Shown one piece after another: positions 34,293 through 44,947 of a stretch of DNA of 64,000 nucleotides. Origin of the DNA: CAIWHR01 sp963709525 (GTDB taxonomy: Bacteria; Pseudomonadota; Gammaproteobacteria; Burkholderiales; Casimicrobiaceae); NCBI GenBank assembly GCA_963709525.1, contig CAVPXB010000002.1, positions 1-64,000 on the forward strand, read 5' to 3'. The notes beneath the pieces were generated by a model. It saw nothing but the letters and a program-made list of their open reading frames with translations, was not told the DNA's origin and ran no database searches. Numbering within the stretch: the stretch's first letter is position 1; each line of letters starts with the position of its first letter. The translations under genes were made by a program, and so were the position numbers.

Positions 34293-35995
34293 GTGACACG
34301 TTCAAGCCTTGCATGGAGACAATGCCGCCCGCGCAGCAACGTCTATGGCCTGAGTTGAGCCGAGCTGCCGATCTCGGGTTCGTCCTGTATGGAGGAACTG
34401 CAATCGGACTGCGCCTTGGGCACCGACCCTCGGTCGATTTTGATTTCTTCTCCGAGCAGCCGCTTGATCGCGAGGCGATTCAAGCAGCTTTTCGGTGAGA
34501 CAAGAAGCCGAAGGCTTGGGGCGAGTTGATCTGCTCACGCAGGCGCTCGCGAGAGCGAATCTGGTAACGGGCGAGGCAACGAGACAAGGCCAATCGCGGT
34601 AGAGCTGGGAGAGGATGGTCTGACGATCGCAGCCACGGCCGAATACTCAGACCGACTGGCCACGGATTAGGGAAGAATGCAAGCGGGTCGTTCCCAGCCG
34701 GAGCGGTGCGGCGAGTACAGATACCGAAGACGGGTGGCGGTATGCGGGAATTGGGGATACCGACGGTGACGGACGACTGATACAGCAAGCCCTGCTGCAA
34801 GTCCTGCAACCGTTAATAGATCCGACGTTCTCCGAACACAGCTACGGCTTCCGGCCAGGCCGACGTGCGCAGGATGCGGTGCTGCAAGCACAGAGCCATG
34901 TGCAAGAGGGCTAGCGGGTGGTGGTGGATGTGGAAAATGGAGAAGTTCTTCGACCGGGTCAATCACGACGTCCTCATGGATCGGCTGGCGAAGCGGATCG
35001 ACGACAAGGCCGTGCTGCGGCTGATACGGCGATACCTCGAGGCTGGTATGATGGAGACGGGGTGGTGATAGAACGGTACGAGGGGACGCCGCAAGGTGGT
35101 CCGCTGTCGCCGCTGCTGGCCAACGTGTTGCTGGACGAAGTGGATCGGGAATTGGAACGACGCGGCCACCGCTTTATGCGCTACGCCGACGACTGCAACG
35201 TGTATGTGCGCAGTCAGCATGCGGGCGAGCGGGTGCTGCAGGGCCTGCGTAAGCTCTACAGCCGGCTCCACCTGAAGGTCAACGAAGCCAAGAGTGCTGT
35301 CGCCGGCGCGTATGGCCGCAAGTTTCTGGGCTACCGCCTTGAGCGGGCGGACCGGGGACGAGGTCAAGGGCGAGGTGGCGGACAAGGCATTGGACACCTA
35401 CAAGCGGCGCATCCGACAGATCACGCGCCGCACGTGCGGACGCAGCCTGGTGAGGTGGCGGCAGCACCTGAGCGACTACGTGCCGGGCTGGAAGCCGTTC
35501 GTGGCTCGATCCACTGTACTGCAAGACGAGCGAAATGCCCTGAGCGTTCTCGTTCCTTACAGCGACTCCGAGCACAGTCATGTCAAGGTTTCATTCTTCG
35601 GGACGATCGGCTTTGGCCGAGTGGGCCAGCCTGATCTCACAGCGGATGGCGTTCTACAGGTGGCATCGCTTGATGACCTGATGGCAACCAAGGTCAAGGT
35701 CGTGCTTCAGCGCGCCGAGGTCAAGGACTATCGTGACATCGCGGCGATGGTCAAAGCGGGCGTCGGCCTGCCGCGTGGACTTGCTGCTGCGCGCGCGATT
35801 TTCGGCCCGAACTTTCAGCCAAGCGAAAGCTTGAAGGCGCTGGTCTATTTCGGCGACGGGGATTTGCACACCTTGAGCCAGGACGAGAAAAGCACACTCG
35901 TTACAGCGGTAAGTGCAGTCCGTGACCTGCCCGAAGTGGTGATTGTCTCGAAACAATTGGCGAGTACAAGCGCGCGAAAACTGCTTGAACCATAG
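34289..35995 (+). pseudogene. AbiEii/AbiGii-type nucleotidyltransferase toxin, split by an intron remnant
   Basis: The 5' part (34,289-34,495) encodes MSDTFKPCMETMPPAQQRLW and the nucleotidyltransferase core with YGGTAIGLRLGHRPSVDFDFF, where the GG and DFDFF residues form the metal/nucleotide site. It stops after REAIQAAFR. The frame resumes near 35,510 (STVLQDERNALSVLVPYSDS ... VKVSFFGTIGFGRVG), continues through ASLDDLMATKVKVVLQRAEVKDYRDIAAMV and ends at 35,995. The two halves together make a normal family member of about 230 residues. About 1 kb of decayed group II intron reverse transcriptase sits between them, and the exon edges are blurred. Toxin activity is presumably lost unless splicing still occurs, which the damaged intron makes unlikely. 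Confidence 0.82.
34499..35508 (+). mobile_element. Degenerate group II intron with broken reverse transcriptase/maturase
   Basis: Fragments of a LtrA-type intron protein lie in three frames: GGGMRELGIPTVTD (about 34,732-34,770), LIQQALLQVLQPLIDPTFSE followed by SYGFRPGRRAQDAVL (about 34,775-34,890), EKFFDRVNHDVLMDRLAKRI (about 34,940-35,000), GTPQGGPLSPLLANVLLDE (about 35,085-35,140), the catalytic FMRYADDCNVYV (35,175-35,210) and the maturase piece TYKRRIRQITRRT. There are at least three frameshifts and an in-frame TAG near 34,912. The intron's 5' ribozyme part and the C-terminal half of the maturase are absent, so this is a remnant, about 1.0 kb against about 2-2.5 kb for a complete element. 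Confidence 0.82.
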
Positions 35996-36150
35996 GGCCG
36001 TTCGATTTGCTGCCCACAAGACATACTGGCGTGGCGACGGGCGGCGCGGTAGCGGCAGGTGGCCCCATCACCGGGGTTGGTCGGTGCGCTCGATGGTGCC
36101 CCCGGTTTGGTTGCTCATCGAACGGTAAGCTGGGGATGCTCGCGCAAGAG
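35996..36150. other. Gap between the AbiEii remnant and the TonB-like gene
   Basis: 155 bp between two convergently oriented genes. I see no gene or clear terminator in it. Confidence 0.5.
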
Positions 36151-36909
36151 TCACGGGAGGTTTGGGGACTTGCGGGGCTCGATCGCGAACACGAATTCGA
36201 GGGCGATCCAATAGGGCAATGTGGTGTCCGCAGCCTGCGCCGGGAGGAACACCGCACCAGCCAGCGCTTCGCGCACCGCCGGCCCGAAGATCGGATCGTC
36301 GGGTGCGAGCATCGTTTCCATTACATTCCCTTTTGCATCGAGCAGCAGCAGCGCGTCGACATGCGCGCTGGTCCGGTCGCGCAATGCCCACTCGGGATAG
36401 ATGACAGTCAAGGTCCGATGAAGGCGCGGCAGACGTCCCGGCTTGACCGGGAACTGCTGCGCGAGGCGGGTGGCGATCGCGGTTCCGAAGCCCGAAATAT
36501 CCATTGTGGCGCCGACCGCGATGTTGCCGACATCGGTGGGCGGTGGCGGGGGGCGGCGCGGGGGGCTGGCATTACCGGTTCCAGGTGGCGTGAGTCCGGG
36601 GGGCAGCGGCGGCGCCGAGGGTGAAGTGGGTGCGACCGACGGCGGCGGCGATGCCGGCGGCGTGACGTCGGCCGGCATTTCGGGTGGCTGCTCGTCAATG
36701 GCCACGTCGGCGGTGCGCGGGGCGAGTACCGCCTGCAGCGGTGCGTCGCTGCCGGGGCTCGCGTTGGGTTCGGTGGTACGCCAAGCCGAGGTCACGACGT
36801 TTCCCAGGGCGGCCAGCAGCGCAGCATGGAGTGCGATGGACAGCGCGGCGGCGGCCCAAAGGGGCGTCGCGGCGGGCGGTTCGGCGAGCGTCGTGGTCGG
36901 AGCGTTCAC
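36151..36909 (-). CDS. TonB-like energy-transducer protein
   Basis: About 252 residues from GTG 36,909. It has a short cytoplasmic N-terminus, one membrane anchor (LWAAAALSIALHAALLAALGNVV, in which the SxxxH helix is the ExbB/D contact in TonB proteins), a long Pro-rich periplasmic spacer (PPPSVAPTSPSAPPLPPGL and RRPPPPPTD) and a C-terminal TonB-like domain (VIYPEWALRDRTSAHVDALL ... LPYWIALEFVFAI). The open frame extends upstream to 37,029, but that part contains the pilus-operon terminator (36,961-36,995), so translation most likely begins downstream of it. No exbB or exbD is nearby. It probably energises an outer-membrane transporter or serves as a TonB-box-independent secretion helper. Confidence 0.75.
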   Translation of the reverse strand: MNAPTTTLAEPPAATPLWAAAALSIALHAALLAALGNVVTSAWRTTEPNASPGSDAPLQAVLAPRTADVAIDEQPPEMPADVTPPASPPPSVAPTSPSAPPLPPGLTPPGTGNASPPRRPPPPPTDVGNIAVGATMDISGFGTAIATRLAQQFPVKPGRLPRLHRTLTVIYPEWALRDRTSAHVDALLLLDAKGNVMETMLAPDDPIFGPAVREALAGAVFLPAQAADTTLPYWIALEFVFAIEPRKSPNLP

Positions 36910-36960
36910 GATGGCGGGGCGGGAGACTGCCACGAGTGTAGCGGCAATGCCCTGTGGCCA

Positions 36961-36995
36961 AGAAAACGGCCGCCTCGCACGGGGCGAGACGGCCG
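36961..36995 (-). terminator. Rho-independent terminator of the pilus operon
   Basis: On the minus strand, GGCCGTCTCG pairs with CGAGGCGGCC (10 bp with one G-U, extendable by a C-G) around a short loop, followed at once by GTTTTCT. It sits 31 bp after the pilY1 stop. Confidence 0.85.
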
Positions 36996-37025
36996 AGCGT
37001 TGAAACGTCTGCCGAGGCGTCGGCG

Positions 37026-40000
37026 TCAATCGCCGATCAGGCGCCAGGACATCCGGTGGCCGCCGATCGCGTCCAACTTCTTGAGCGATCCATAGCCCTT
37101 TGGAGTCAACACTCGAATGTCGCTACAACCTATACATGGCGGCGGAACGACACAACTTGGGTCCCCAGGTTCACATATGGGGGGCTCGACGATCGGGCTG
37201 CCCTGGAATCCGTCTGGAAACTCGATACTCTCGACAGTGTTACCGCCTTCGTCCTGCAGCAACGAGTTACCGCGCGAGAATTCCCGTGCGTAGAGGGCCG
37301 CAGGCATACCGGTCGCGCAGGGATCCGTCGACGGGTAGGTCGCAGCGTAGACCACCGCTGACAGTGCCGCCTGCGGACCGACAATGATCCGTTGACCCGG
37401 AGGCGACGTCGGAAGGTCGTCGTACCAGCCCTTGTCGGGGCGGGTCGCGAGCCCGTCGATGTTCGTCACTTCGACGAGATCCGACCGCGACAGAACCGTT
37501 GCGATCGGTGCCGGCGTCGACGTCGTGCCATCACGTATCGCGTACATCGTCTGCACCTCGGTGTTGGTCAGATCGTCTACGTGCAGCAGCTTGCCGGTGC
37601 CGACGAACACCCAGCGATCGATGCCATTGGCGATATCGACTTCGATCTGCGGGGCCGTCGTCACGGGTTGGGCAACGCCCGACGGCGAAGTCAGCGTCGC
37701 CAGCTTCTCGACCTTCCATTTGGCAGCATCGGGATCGATGATGTCGAAACGCCACAGGTTGCCCAGGAGGTCGCCAGCGTAGACCTGATCGGACAGGTAG
37801 TTGGTGTAGTCCTGCGTGTAGCCGGCGAACTGCGCGAGGCCCGACGGCGAACCGGGGGAACCGGTACCGGTCGACATCGTCTTCAGCACCGTTCCATCCT
37901 TCGCGTCGAGGAACCAGAGCTTGCCTACACCCGACGCGTTGTTGTAGCCGGAACTGACGATCACGACCCACTTCTTGCCGAACCCGTTGGTCTTGGTGAC
38001 CAGCGGCTTGCCGAAGCTGTAGCCGAGATCAGGGTCATTGAACTCCCACATCAGGTTGGCCGCGGCATCCGCCTCGGTCTTGACGCCGGCCGGATCGGTG
38101 ACGTCGATCGCAAAGTAGGACTTCCCGCCTTTGCCCAAGCCGCTGATCAGGATCGTCTTCCACGTCCCGTTCAGATTGGCATCGGCCACGCGGGGTGAGC
38201 CGTCGACGAGGTAACGGTGCTTGAACTTGGGCAGGTCCGCTTCCTGGAACGCGAGCGCGCCGAGCAGGTTGGGGTACTTGGTTGCGGCCGGAATTTCGTC
38301 CGGCTTGCGGTACAGCGCCGACGGCACGTAGGCCCAGCTCTCAGCGCCGGTCGCCTCATCGAATGCATGCATCATCCCGTCATTGGCGCCGACGTAGATC
38401 ATCGCCGGGCGGGACGTGGTGGTCTTGAAGGCCGAATAGCCCGGATCATTTTCGTCCTTGTAAGGGGCTTTCGGTGTGCTCACAAACGCCGCTTGCGAAT
38501 TGACGATGTCGCCCAGCACTTTCTCGCGCTTGCGGAACGTGCCGTCCTCGGTGCCCTCGTTTTCGGAACTGCCGCGCAGGTACGCGAGGATCGCCTTGCC
38601 ACGCGCCGGTTTGCCTGGCGCGAACGAGTCCTGCAGGTTGGGCAGCTTGTCCCAGAGGAATGGCTGCGGCTTGCCGGTCTCGTCGCGGGTGACGATTTTG
38701 CGATTGGTGAACCAGGGCTCGGGCGAGGCCACTGTCTTGGTCAACTGGTTGGCAAGCTGTTCGGCGGCGCTCCAAATCGCCTTGACGTCCTTGCCCGTGT
38801 ACGGATCGAACTGGACCTTGGTCACGTTGCCAGACCAGCCCGGCTCGAAGCCTACGCGATAGTAATAATTGTTGGCGGTGGTGATGTTGACACTCTGAAG
38901 CGTCGGTCCGGCGCGGGTGCCCGCCAGGTTCGCAATGTCGGCCAGGATCGCACCCATGCCGGCGCGCAGATCCCTCGCCGACTGCGCGTTGACGAAACGG
39001 CCACGACCGTTGATCGCTGCGTGCCAGAGGTCGTCGACCCCCGACTCGTCTGGCTTGTTGACGGCCGGGAAGGGCTGCGTCCACTTGGTCGAGCCGGCGG
39101 CGAGTTGCTTTTCAGTTTCCGATTGGTTGCCGGCGGCGAGCTTTCCCTCGGTCCCCAGCGACAGCGCGGCAAAATTGAGGTGCTGCCAGGTCGCCGGGTC
39201 GCGATCGCTGCCCGGGACGTTGTTTTTCATATTGGCGCCCGAGGTCCGCAGGTCGGTGACCCAATAGTAGGTCGCGTAGTCGGACGCCGAGTTGTTGACG
39301 GCGGCGAGATCATTTTCGACGTAGAGCGGCGGCCAAGCTGCAGCCCGGGATGAGTGCAGGGATCGAAATCACGTTTTCGGGAAGCGCCGGCACTGTCTTG
39401 TCCTGGTTCTGGACGTCCTTGGCCGGGACTTTCGACTGGTTGGTGATGCCGTCGGTGAACAGCATGTGCCAGTTCTTCTGGCAGGACAGCACGATCGGGT
39501 CGGTCGAGCCGGCCAGATCGCCGCTGCCGCCGTTGGCGAAGTAGTCGCCGACGCGGACCATTGCGTCGAGGTTCGGCGTGTCCTTGTTGAGCGTGATCGA
39601 GATGCCGAAGAGCTTCTTCACCCACGCTTGGCGCTGCACCGAATCGAAGAGCGCGATGTCCTGGAACGTGGTCGTCGGCGTGTTGGACAGCGTGTGGAGG
39701 CCGACGCGGTAGGCGGTGCCGCGGAAACAGGTCGTTGAACGCCAGCGATGTGACGGTCTTCACCGCCTGGATGCGCGTCCGGTAGTACGCGAACCAGTTG
39801 GCGTAGTTGGTCATTTCCGACACGTCGGCGTCGCGCCGTCGAAAGTGCGCGATCGACCGTTCGGGTTGCCCTGCGAGTCCTTCCAGGTGTGCGTGAACGA
39901 CGGCGGTCGCCGCTGGCGATTCGAGGTCCATGCGCTCGAACGCCGGAGTCGCGAGGTTGTCGGTGCCCGGATCGGCGCCGAATTTGTAGAAGCGCGGGTG

Positions 40001-42757
40001 GACGTGCGTCTCGTCCTTGAACGACTGGCAGGTGCCGCCGGTCGGCGTGCCAAAGCCCGCCCATTTGTCGCCGGCGGTGGCATCGCCTTGTCGCACCACT
40101 CGACGCTGGTCTTCCAGTAGTGGCGCGGGACCATCTCGTAGCGCGCGTGTCGCCACGCAGGCCTTGGCGCCGGTGCCGCCGGTGACCGGCGACATTGAAG
40201 GTCGCGTCGGGATAGTTGTTGCGCGCGGCGGTCACGCCGGCGTAGTCCTTGTTGTTGCGGCGGCAGGTGAGACCCGCGCCGTTGGCGTCGTCGAACAGCG
40301 TCGTGGCAGCGACACCGTTGACGCCGCCGAGCTGCAGACCGCGAACTGGGCGGCGAGACCGTCGATGCAGTCGGCGTTGGTGGTGCAAGTTGTGCCGGTG
40401 ACGCTGCAGACGCCGGTCTTCTTGCGTGCAGTTCGAGTCCAGCGTGCAGACTCGCTCCGGCGTTGACGGCGTTGGCGTCGCAGGTGCCCGGCTTGATCGT
40501 GCAGGTCGCTGTTGTGTCGTGCAGGCGGCGCCGGCGTTGCCCGAGGTGGCGCTGCAGGTGCCGGCGAGCGTGCACTGGCTTGTTCGCCGTGCAGGTCTTG
40601 GTCGGCTGGTTGCTGCAGTAGCGCGACTTGGTTGTGCAGTTGCGCGTTGACCGGTGCAGGCCGTCCCGCGTTGTCCGAATTGCGTTGCAGGTGCCCGGCA
40701 CCGTCGGGCAGTTGCTGCGTTGCGCCGTGCAGGCGCGCCGGAGCATGCTGCAGGTGCCGGTGCCGGTCGCCGGGCAGTTGGCTTCGAAGTGCAGCGCGGT
40801 GCCGGAAACGCTGCAGGTGCCGGCGACGGTCGGACAGTTGGCGTTGGACGTGCAGGACGTGCCGGTCTGGAGCTGCATTTGCCGCCGACACGTGCAGTTG
40901 TTGGGCGAGGTGGTGCAGGCGGCGCCGGCGGCCGTGCCGCCGCAGCGGTTGGTCGCCGGGCAGGTGCCGGACGCCGTGCAGTCGGCTGCGGTGAGTGCAG
41001 GTGCGCGCCGTGTTCGGGCAATCGGCAGTGACTGAGCGTCGGCGCCCGGTGCTGCTGCACTTCTTGATATTCGTGCATTGCGGCGGTCGACGGTGCACGC
41101 GTGCCATTGGAACTGCAGATGCCGGCGAAGTCGGGCAGTTGGTCGCGGCATTGGCGGCCGTGCAGGCGGCGCTGTGTTGACGCTGCACTTGCCGAGTCGG
41201 TGCAGACCGCGCGTTGTTGGTGCAATCGGGGCCGGAGATGCTGCACTTCTTGCTGCATTGCTGATCAGCGCGCAGTTGACCGACTCTGGATCGGGCAGCA
41301 GATTGCAGCCCGCCGGGACCAAGACGTTGATGCAGCTGCCGCGTCTGACGTTGCAGCGTCTGGGCAGAGACGTTGCACATCTGGGTCTTGACGATTGCAG
41401 GTTTGCCTGGTCGTGTTGCAGGTCTGCGCGGTGCCGGTATTGCAGGTTTGCGCAGTGGCGCTGCACGCCGGCTGCGTGCCCACGCAGGTCTGCGTCTGCA
41501 TGCTGTTGCACACGTGCGTCGTCGGCTGTAGTTTGCGCGGTGTCGGCGGGGCAGCCCGGGCCGGCGCGGCGGGGCAGGTTCCAGCTGCTGACGTCCAGGC
41601 AGGCGCCGGCGGTGTCGCCGGCACAGGCCGGCGCGGCGGAAGGGTGCAGGTCTGCCCGCTGGTGGATCCGCGCGGCCATGCGGAGCTGTTGACGTTGCAC
41701 CAGAGGACGTTGTCGTTCTGGTAGAAGTACTGGCGGCGTCGGCATTGCCCTGCAACGCGGTCCACGCGGCCTTCGGCGCATAGGTTGCCGGGTCGCACCT
41801 TGGAGAACGGGTCGTTGGCGGTGATGCCGACGGGCGGCCACGGGTAGCTGTAGTCGCCGTCGGCGGAGGCGTGGACGCGGGGTCGACGGTGCCGTTGGTG
41901 CGGCAGTAGGCAGCGTTGTCGACGAACGGGTTGCCCGAGTCGTCGTTGCCTTGCGTCCAGTCGGAGTTGCACCACTGGCCGACGGTTACCTTGGCGGTCA
42001 GGTCGACCTTGGTCGCCGGTCGTCGCCCAGGGATCGGCCGGAACCTGCGTCCAGTCGCCGGTGTTCGCCGCGGTCATGTTGGGCAGCGGGATGCCGTCGT
42101 CGCCGATCGGCGGGTCGTAGGTGAGGCGCGGGTTGTAGTAGAGCTTGTTCAACGCGCTGTTGTGCGCGGGCGCGGGCCACAGCAGCCAGTATTCGAAGGG
42201 CTTGCCGGCTTGCGGCGACGCCGTCGGATTGGTCGCGGCGTTGTATGCCGGATAGATCTTTATGCCGACGAGGTCGGTGCCGCCGGCCGTCGGGTCGATG
42301 CCGGTCGAGCAGCGAAATGGCGGATTGACGAGTTCGCAGCCGGCGCCCGGGCCGCTGATGTCGAAGGCGCCGGCGGCGCCGACATGCGCCTTGTACGGCA
42401 CGTTGAACTGCTGGTAGATGTAGCCCGGGGTGAGCAGTATTTGCCGCCGGTAGGGACCGCCGCGGTGAAGTCGTACACGCTGCCGCCGTAGCCGCAAAGC
42501 GCATCCATCTTGCCCGAGCCGCTGCGGCAGTAGCCGTCGATCACGTAGTCGGGCAGAAAGTCGTAGAGCATCGACGTCGAGTCGTCGACGGTCATCATGA
42601 TGTTCGGCTTCGACTGGTTGCGCACGGCGAGCGGCTCGTCGGCGAGCGCCGTCACCGCGGCGTACGCAGGCGTGGCGACCGGTCCCAGCGACAGGAGCGC
42701 CGACAGCAGTGCGGCGACGAAGCGGCGGAAGGGGGTGGGGCGGAAGAAGGTGGCCAT
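37026..42757 (-). CDS. pilY1: PilY1-type pilus tip adhesin, frameshifted, with Cys-rich insertion
   Basis: ATG at 42,757 is preceded by AGGAAAA. The N-terminus has a signal peptide (RFVAALLSALLSLGPVATPAYA) and the PilY1 opening KPNIMMTVDDSTSMLYDFLPDYV, a VWA-like segment. The C-terminal 734 residues (39,230 down to 37,026) are intact and carry the PilC/PilY beta-propeller (MIYVGANDGMMHAFDEATGA, SGLGKGGKSYFAIDVTDPAG, YAGDLLGNLWRFDIID). Between them the frame shifts at least eight times (near 42,430, 41,750, 41,000-40,300, 40,200, 39,830, 39,720 and 39,330), which looks like sequencing error. A Cys-rich repeat tract fills about 41,700-40,300. The gene is 5.7 kb, against about 3.5-4 kb for usual pilY1. 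PilY1 works with minor pilins in pilus priming, adhesion and surface sensing. It is the last gene before the terminator. Confidence 0.88.
40330..41690 (-). repeat. Cys-rich short tandem repeats inside pilY1
   Basis: On the minus strand, units of about 20-22 residues follow the pattern C-T-x-N-x-x-C-P-x(3)-G-T-C-S-x-x-G, clearest at 40,880-40,760 (SCTSNANCPTVAGTCSVSG). The DNA shows recurrent TGCAGGTGCCGG-type words on the plus strand. Several frame slips make the unit count uncertain; roughly 15-20 units. Confidence 0.75.
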
Positions 42758-42779
42758 GGCTTTTCCTGGCGGCGGTACA

Positions 42780-43376
42780 TCAGCGCAACATCACTTGGAC
42801 GAATGACGCGGTATTGCGCGGACCGTCGACTCGGACGGTAAGGCGATAGAACGGAGTACGGATGCAGCCGTGAAAGCTTCGTCGGCGGTCGTGGTGCCGC
42901 CGAGCTTGGGCTGCATCATGTCGCAGATGAGCGGATACCACCGTCCCCGCTGGGGCGACCTGGCCTTCGCTCTGCACATGCGCTCGATCGACGTAGCGGA
43001 CTTCGTTGTCGCCGTCCGCAGCCAGCACGCGGGTCAACGTAAAATTGGACTTCTTCTGCAACTGGAACGGAATTCCACGCGCGTCCTCGCTGGCCTGTTT
43101 CGTGGCGTAGTAGTTTTGCGCCGCGTTGTCCTTGGTCAGGTCGATCAGTTTTTTTTCGAACAGCGCCGAGACGACCTCCTCGACCGCGGCGTTGGCGGGA
43201 AGAATCGACGCCTGGCGAAAGCCGAGGTTGCCGACGACCGACGTCGTGGTGTCCACCGCGCGGATGAGCGCCAGCGCCGCGAGCGCCATCGCCACCATGA
43301 CAATCAGTGCGACGAACATGACCACGCCCCGCTGGCGCCGCAGGGAGGGGCGCTGCGGAGGCGGGCGCGGGCTCAT
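42780..43376 (-). CDS. pilX: PilX-type minor pilin
   Basis: ATG 43,376 gives MSPRPPPQRPSLRRQRGVVM followed by one long hydrophobic helix (FVALIVMVAMALAALALIRAV), the PilX N-terminus, which lacks the strict GFTLIE but has a class III-like leader. QGASSVVGN-like sequence is represented by TTTSVVGNLGFRQASILPANAAVEE. Two frame slips (near 42,950 and 42,860) restore the end YRLTVRVDGPRNTASFVQVMLR and a stop at 42,780, 22 bp before pilY1. Minor pilin of the pilus priming complex at the inner membrane. Confidence 0.8.
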   Translation of the reverse strand: MSPRPPPQRPSLRRQRGVVMFVALIVMVAMALAALALIRAVDTTTSVVGNLGFRQASILPANAAVEEVVSALFEKKLIDLTKDNAAQNYYATKQASEDARGIPFQLQKKSNFTLTRVLAADGDNEVRYVDRAHVQSEGQVAPAGTVVSAHLRHDAAQARRHHDRRRSFHGCIRTPFYRLTVRVDGPRNTASFVQVMLR

Positions 43377-44457
43377 AGTTGCGTTGTTCCAGATGACGTT
43401 GCGCAGCGGGATGATCGTTTCGAAGACCCGGTAGCGCCACTGTGCCGGCGCGGTGATGTCGATCTTGTCGTCGAGGGGGCGTGGCGCAGTCGAAGAGCGT
43501 GTGCGCGAACGCGCCGGCTTCGCGGTCGAACTGTTCGCTGCGGGTGACGACGCCGATACGCACGGCCTTGATCGAAGACAGCCGGCGATGGTTGCTGTCT
43601 GCACCGCTCGTCCGTTTGCATCCCAGCCGGCTTCGTTGGCTGAGATCCAATCGTCCAGGAAGCCGTCGTTATCGGTATCGACGCCGAACTGCGCCTTCAG
43701 GTTGACGACGCCGGAAGCCAGAGGCACCGGAGCGCGTCCGCATCGAAAAGGTTTTGGCTGTAAAGGACGTTGTTCGCCGGATCCACATAATAGCGGACGC
43801 GCTGAACCCGGCTGGCCTGGCCGAGATTCAGCAGCTGCGACGACGACGTAAAGTCGACTGCGGAACCATCCTGGACGTATGCCGAGCGTTATCACGCCGT
43901 TGACATCAGGCTCGGTCACGGTGTTGACTATCGTGCGCGCGCAACAGACCGCCGCCGATGTTCATGGTGACGACCATGTCGCCCTTCTTGAATGCGTTGA
44001 GCTTGCCTGCATCGGACTCTGCACCTCGAAGGTTGCGGCAGTGGCGGCGGAATAAGTGGATGTGCGAACGGGACCGGCGCGACCAGCGACTTCGATGCGC
44101 AGTAGAAACCGAGAATTCGTCCGGCTGTTCGCTGTCACCGCTGTCGATGATCATCACCGGCACGGGTCGGACCGACTTCGCCGGATCGTTGGAAAGATTG
44201 GGGCAGCCGTAGAGTTCCTGCGCGGACGACAGAGATGCCGTTACCGGCGTTGGCAAGCTCGATCCCAGCGCGAATGACGACAGCAGGCCGTTCTGCTGCG
44301 CGTCGCCTACGCCGGTAGTGTTGCGCCGCAGGCCTTCGGATGCGGCAAAGACCTGGTAGATCACGAGGATCGCGATCAGGCCGATGACGACGCCGACCAT
44401 GATCTCGATCAGGCTCGCGCCGCGCTGCCGGATAGCATTGTGCCTGTGATGCATCAT
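43373..44457 (-). CDS. pilW: PilW-type minor pilin (several frameshifts)
   Basis: ATG 44,457 gives MMHHRHNAIRQRGASLIEIMVGVVIGL, a prepilin leader cut at G before ASLIE with the conserved Glu5 helix. Later recognisable pieces: SEQPDEFSV, AGKLNAFKKGDMVVTMNIGG, TEPDVNGVITL, a DTDNDGFLDDWI stretch, and the typical PilW ending RVFETIIPLRNVIW. At least five single-base slips divide it, and the stop shown (TGA overlapping the pilX ATG) is reached only after correcting the frame. It overlaps pilV at its start by ATGA. Confidence 0.75.
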
Positions 44458-44947
44458 GGTATCGTTGTTGCCGATGACCGCCGAGGTGACGTACTGGCTG
44501 CCGCCGGCACCATCGTAAGCCGCCTTTGTTTTCGCCAGGGAGCCTCCAGCGGACGGTGACGGTGACGACGCTGCTGCCGATCGACGGCCCGGCGGCGACG
44601 GTGATGTCCGGGGCATAGTCCGCTTCGTCGGCGTGGGGCAACGTCTTGACCGCTTCGCGGAGCGCCTTGTAGCCGGTGCCGTTGTTCGCTGTGGCGTAAT
44701 CGGCGGCGAGGTTCGCAGGGTTGTCGGCCCACATCCGCGAGATCACCGCATTGGCGTGATACATCGCCTCCGCCCGGTATTGCGCGTCGTTGACCCAGCG
44801 TATGGACTGCGCCTGCAGGCCGACGATGCCGAGGATGCCGAACGACATGATCGCGATGCCGACCAGCGCCTCAAGCAGGAAGCTGCCGCGTTGGCCGCGT
44901 GGGGAGGCGAGTTGCTGCCGCGAGGAGGAAGTGCGCATGGCTGTCAT
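44454..44947 (-). CDS. pilV: PilV-type minor pilin
   Basis: ATG 44,947 overlaps the preceding stop by ATGA; an alternative ATG lies at 44,938. The prepilin leader ends RGQRGSFLLEALVGIAIMSFG, with Gly-Ser cleavage and Glu at +5 of the processed helix. AEAMYHANAVISRMWADNPA is the typical PilV region. A frame slip near 44,540 precedes the C-terminus; one frame gives AAYDGAGGSQYVTSAVIGNN, the more natural-looking end, while the frame with the stop ends SATTIP. The C-terminal residues are therefore uncertain. Confidence 0.8.

Noticed and set aside
34667..34966. Minus-strand 99-codon frame in the intron remnant
   Set aside because: The plus strand encodes recognisable reverse-transcriptase motifs; the minus frame has no support.
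37392..39353. Plus-strand open frames of 268 and 378 codons opposite pilY1
   Set aside because: Antisense to the clear PilY1 propeller; composition is shadow-like.
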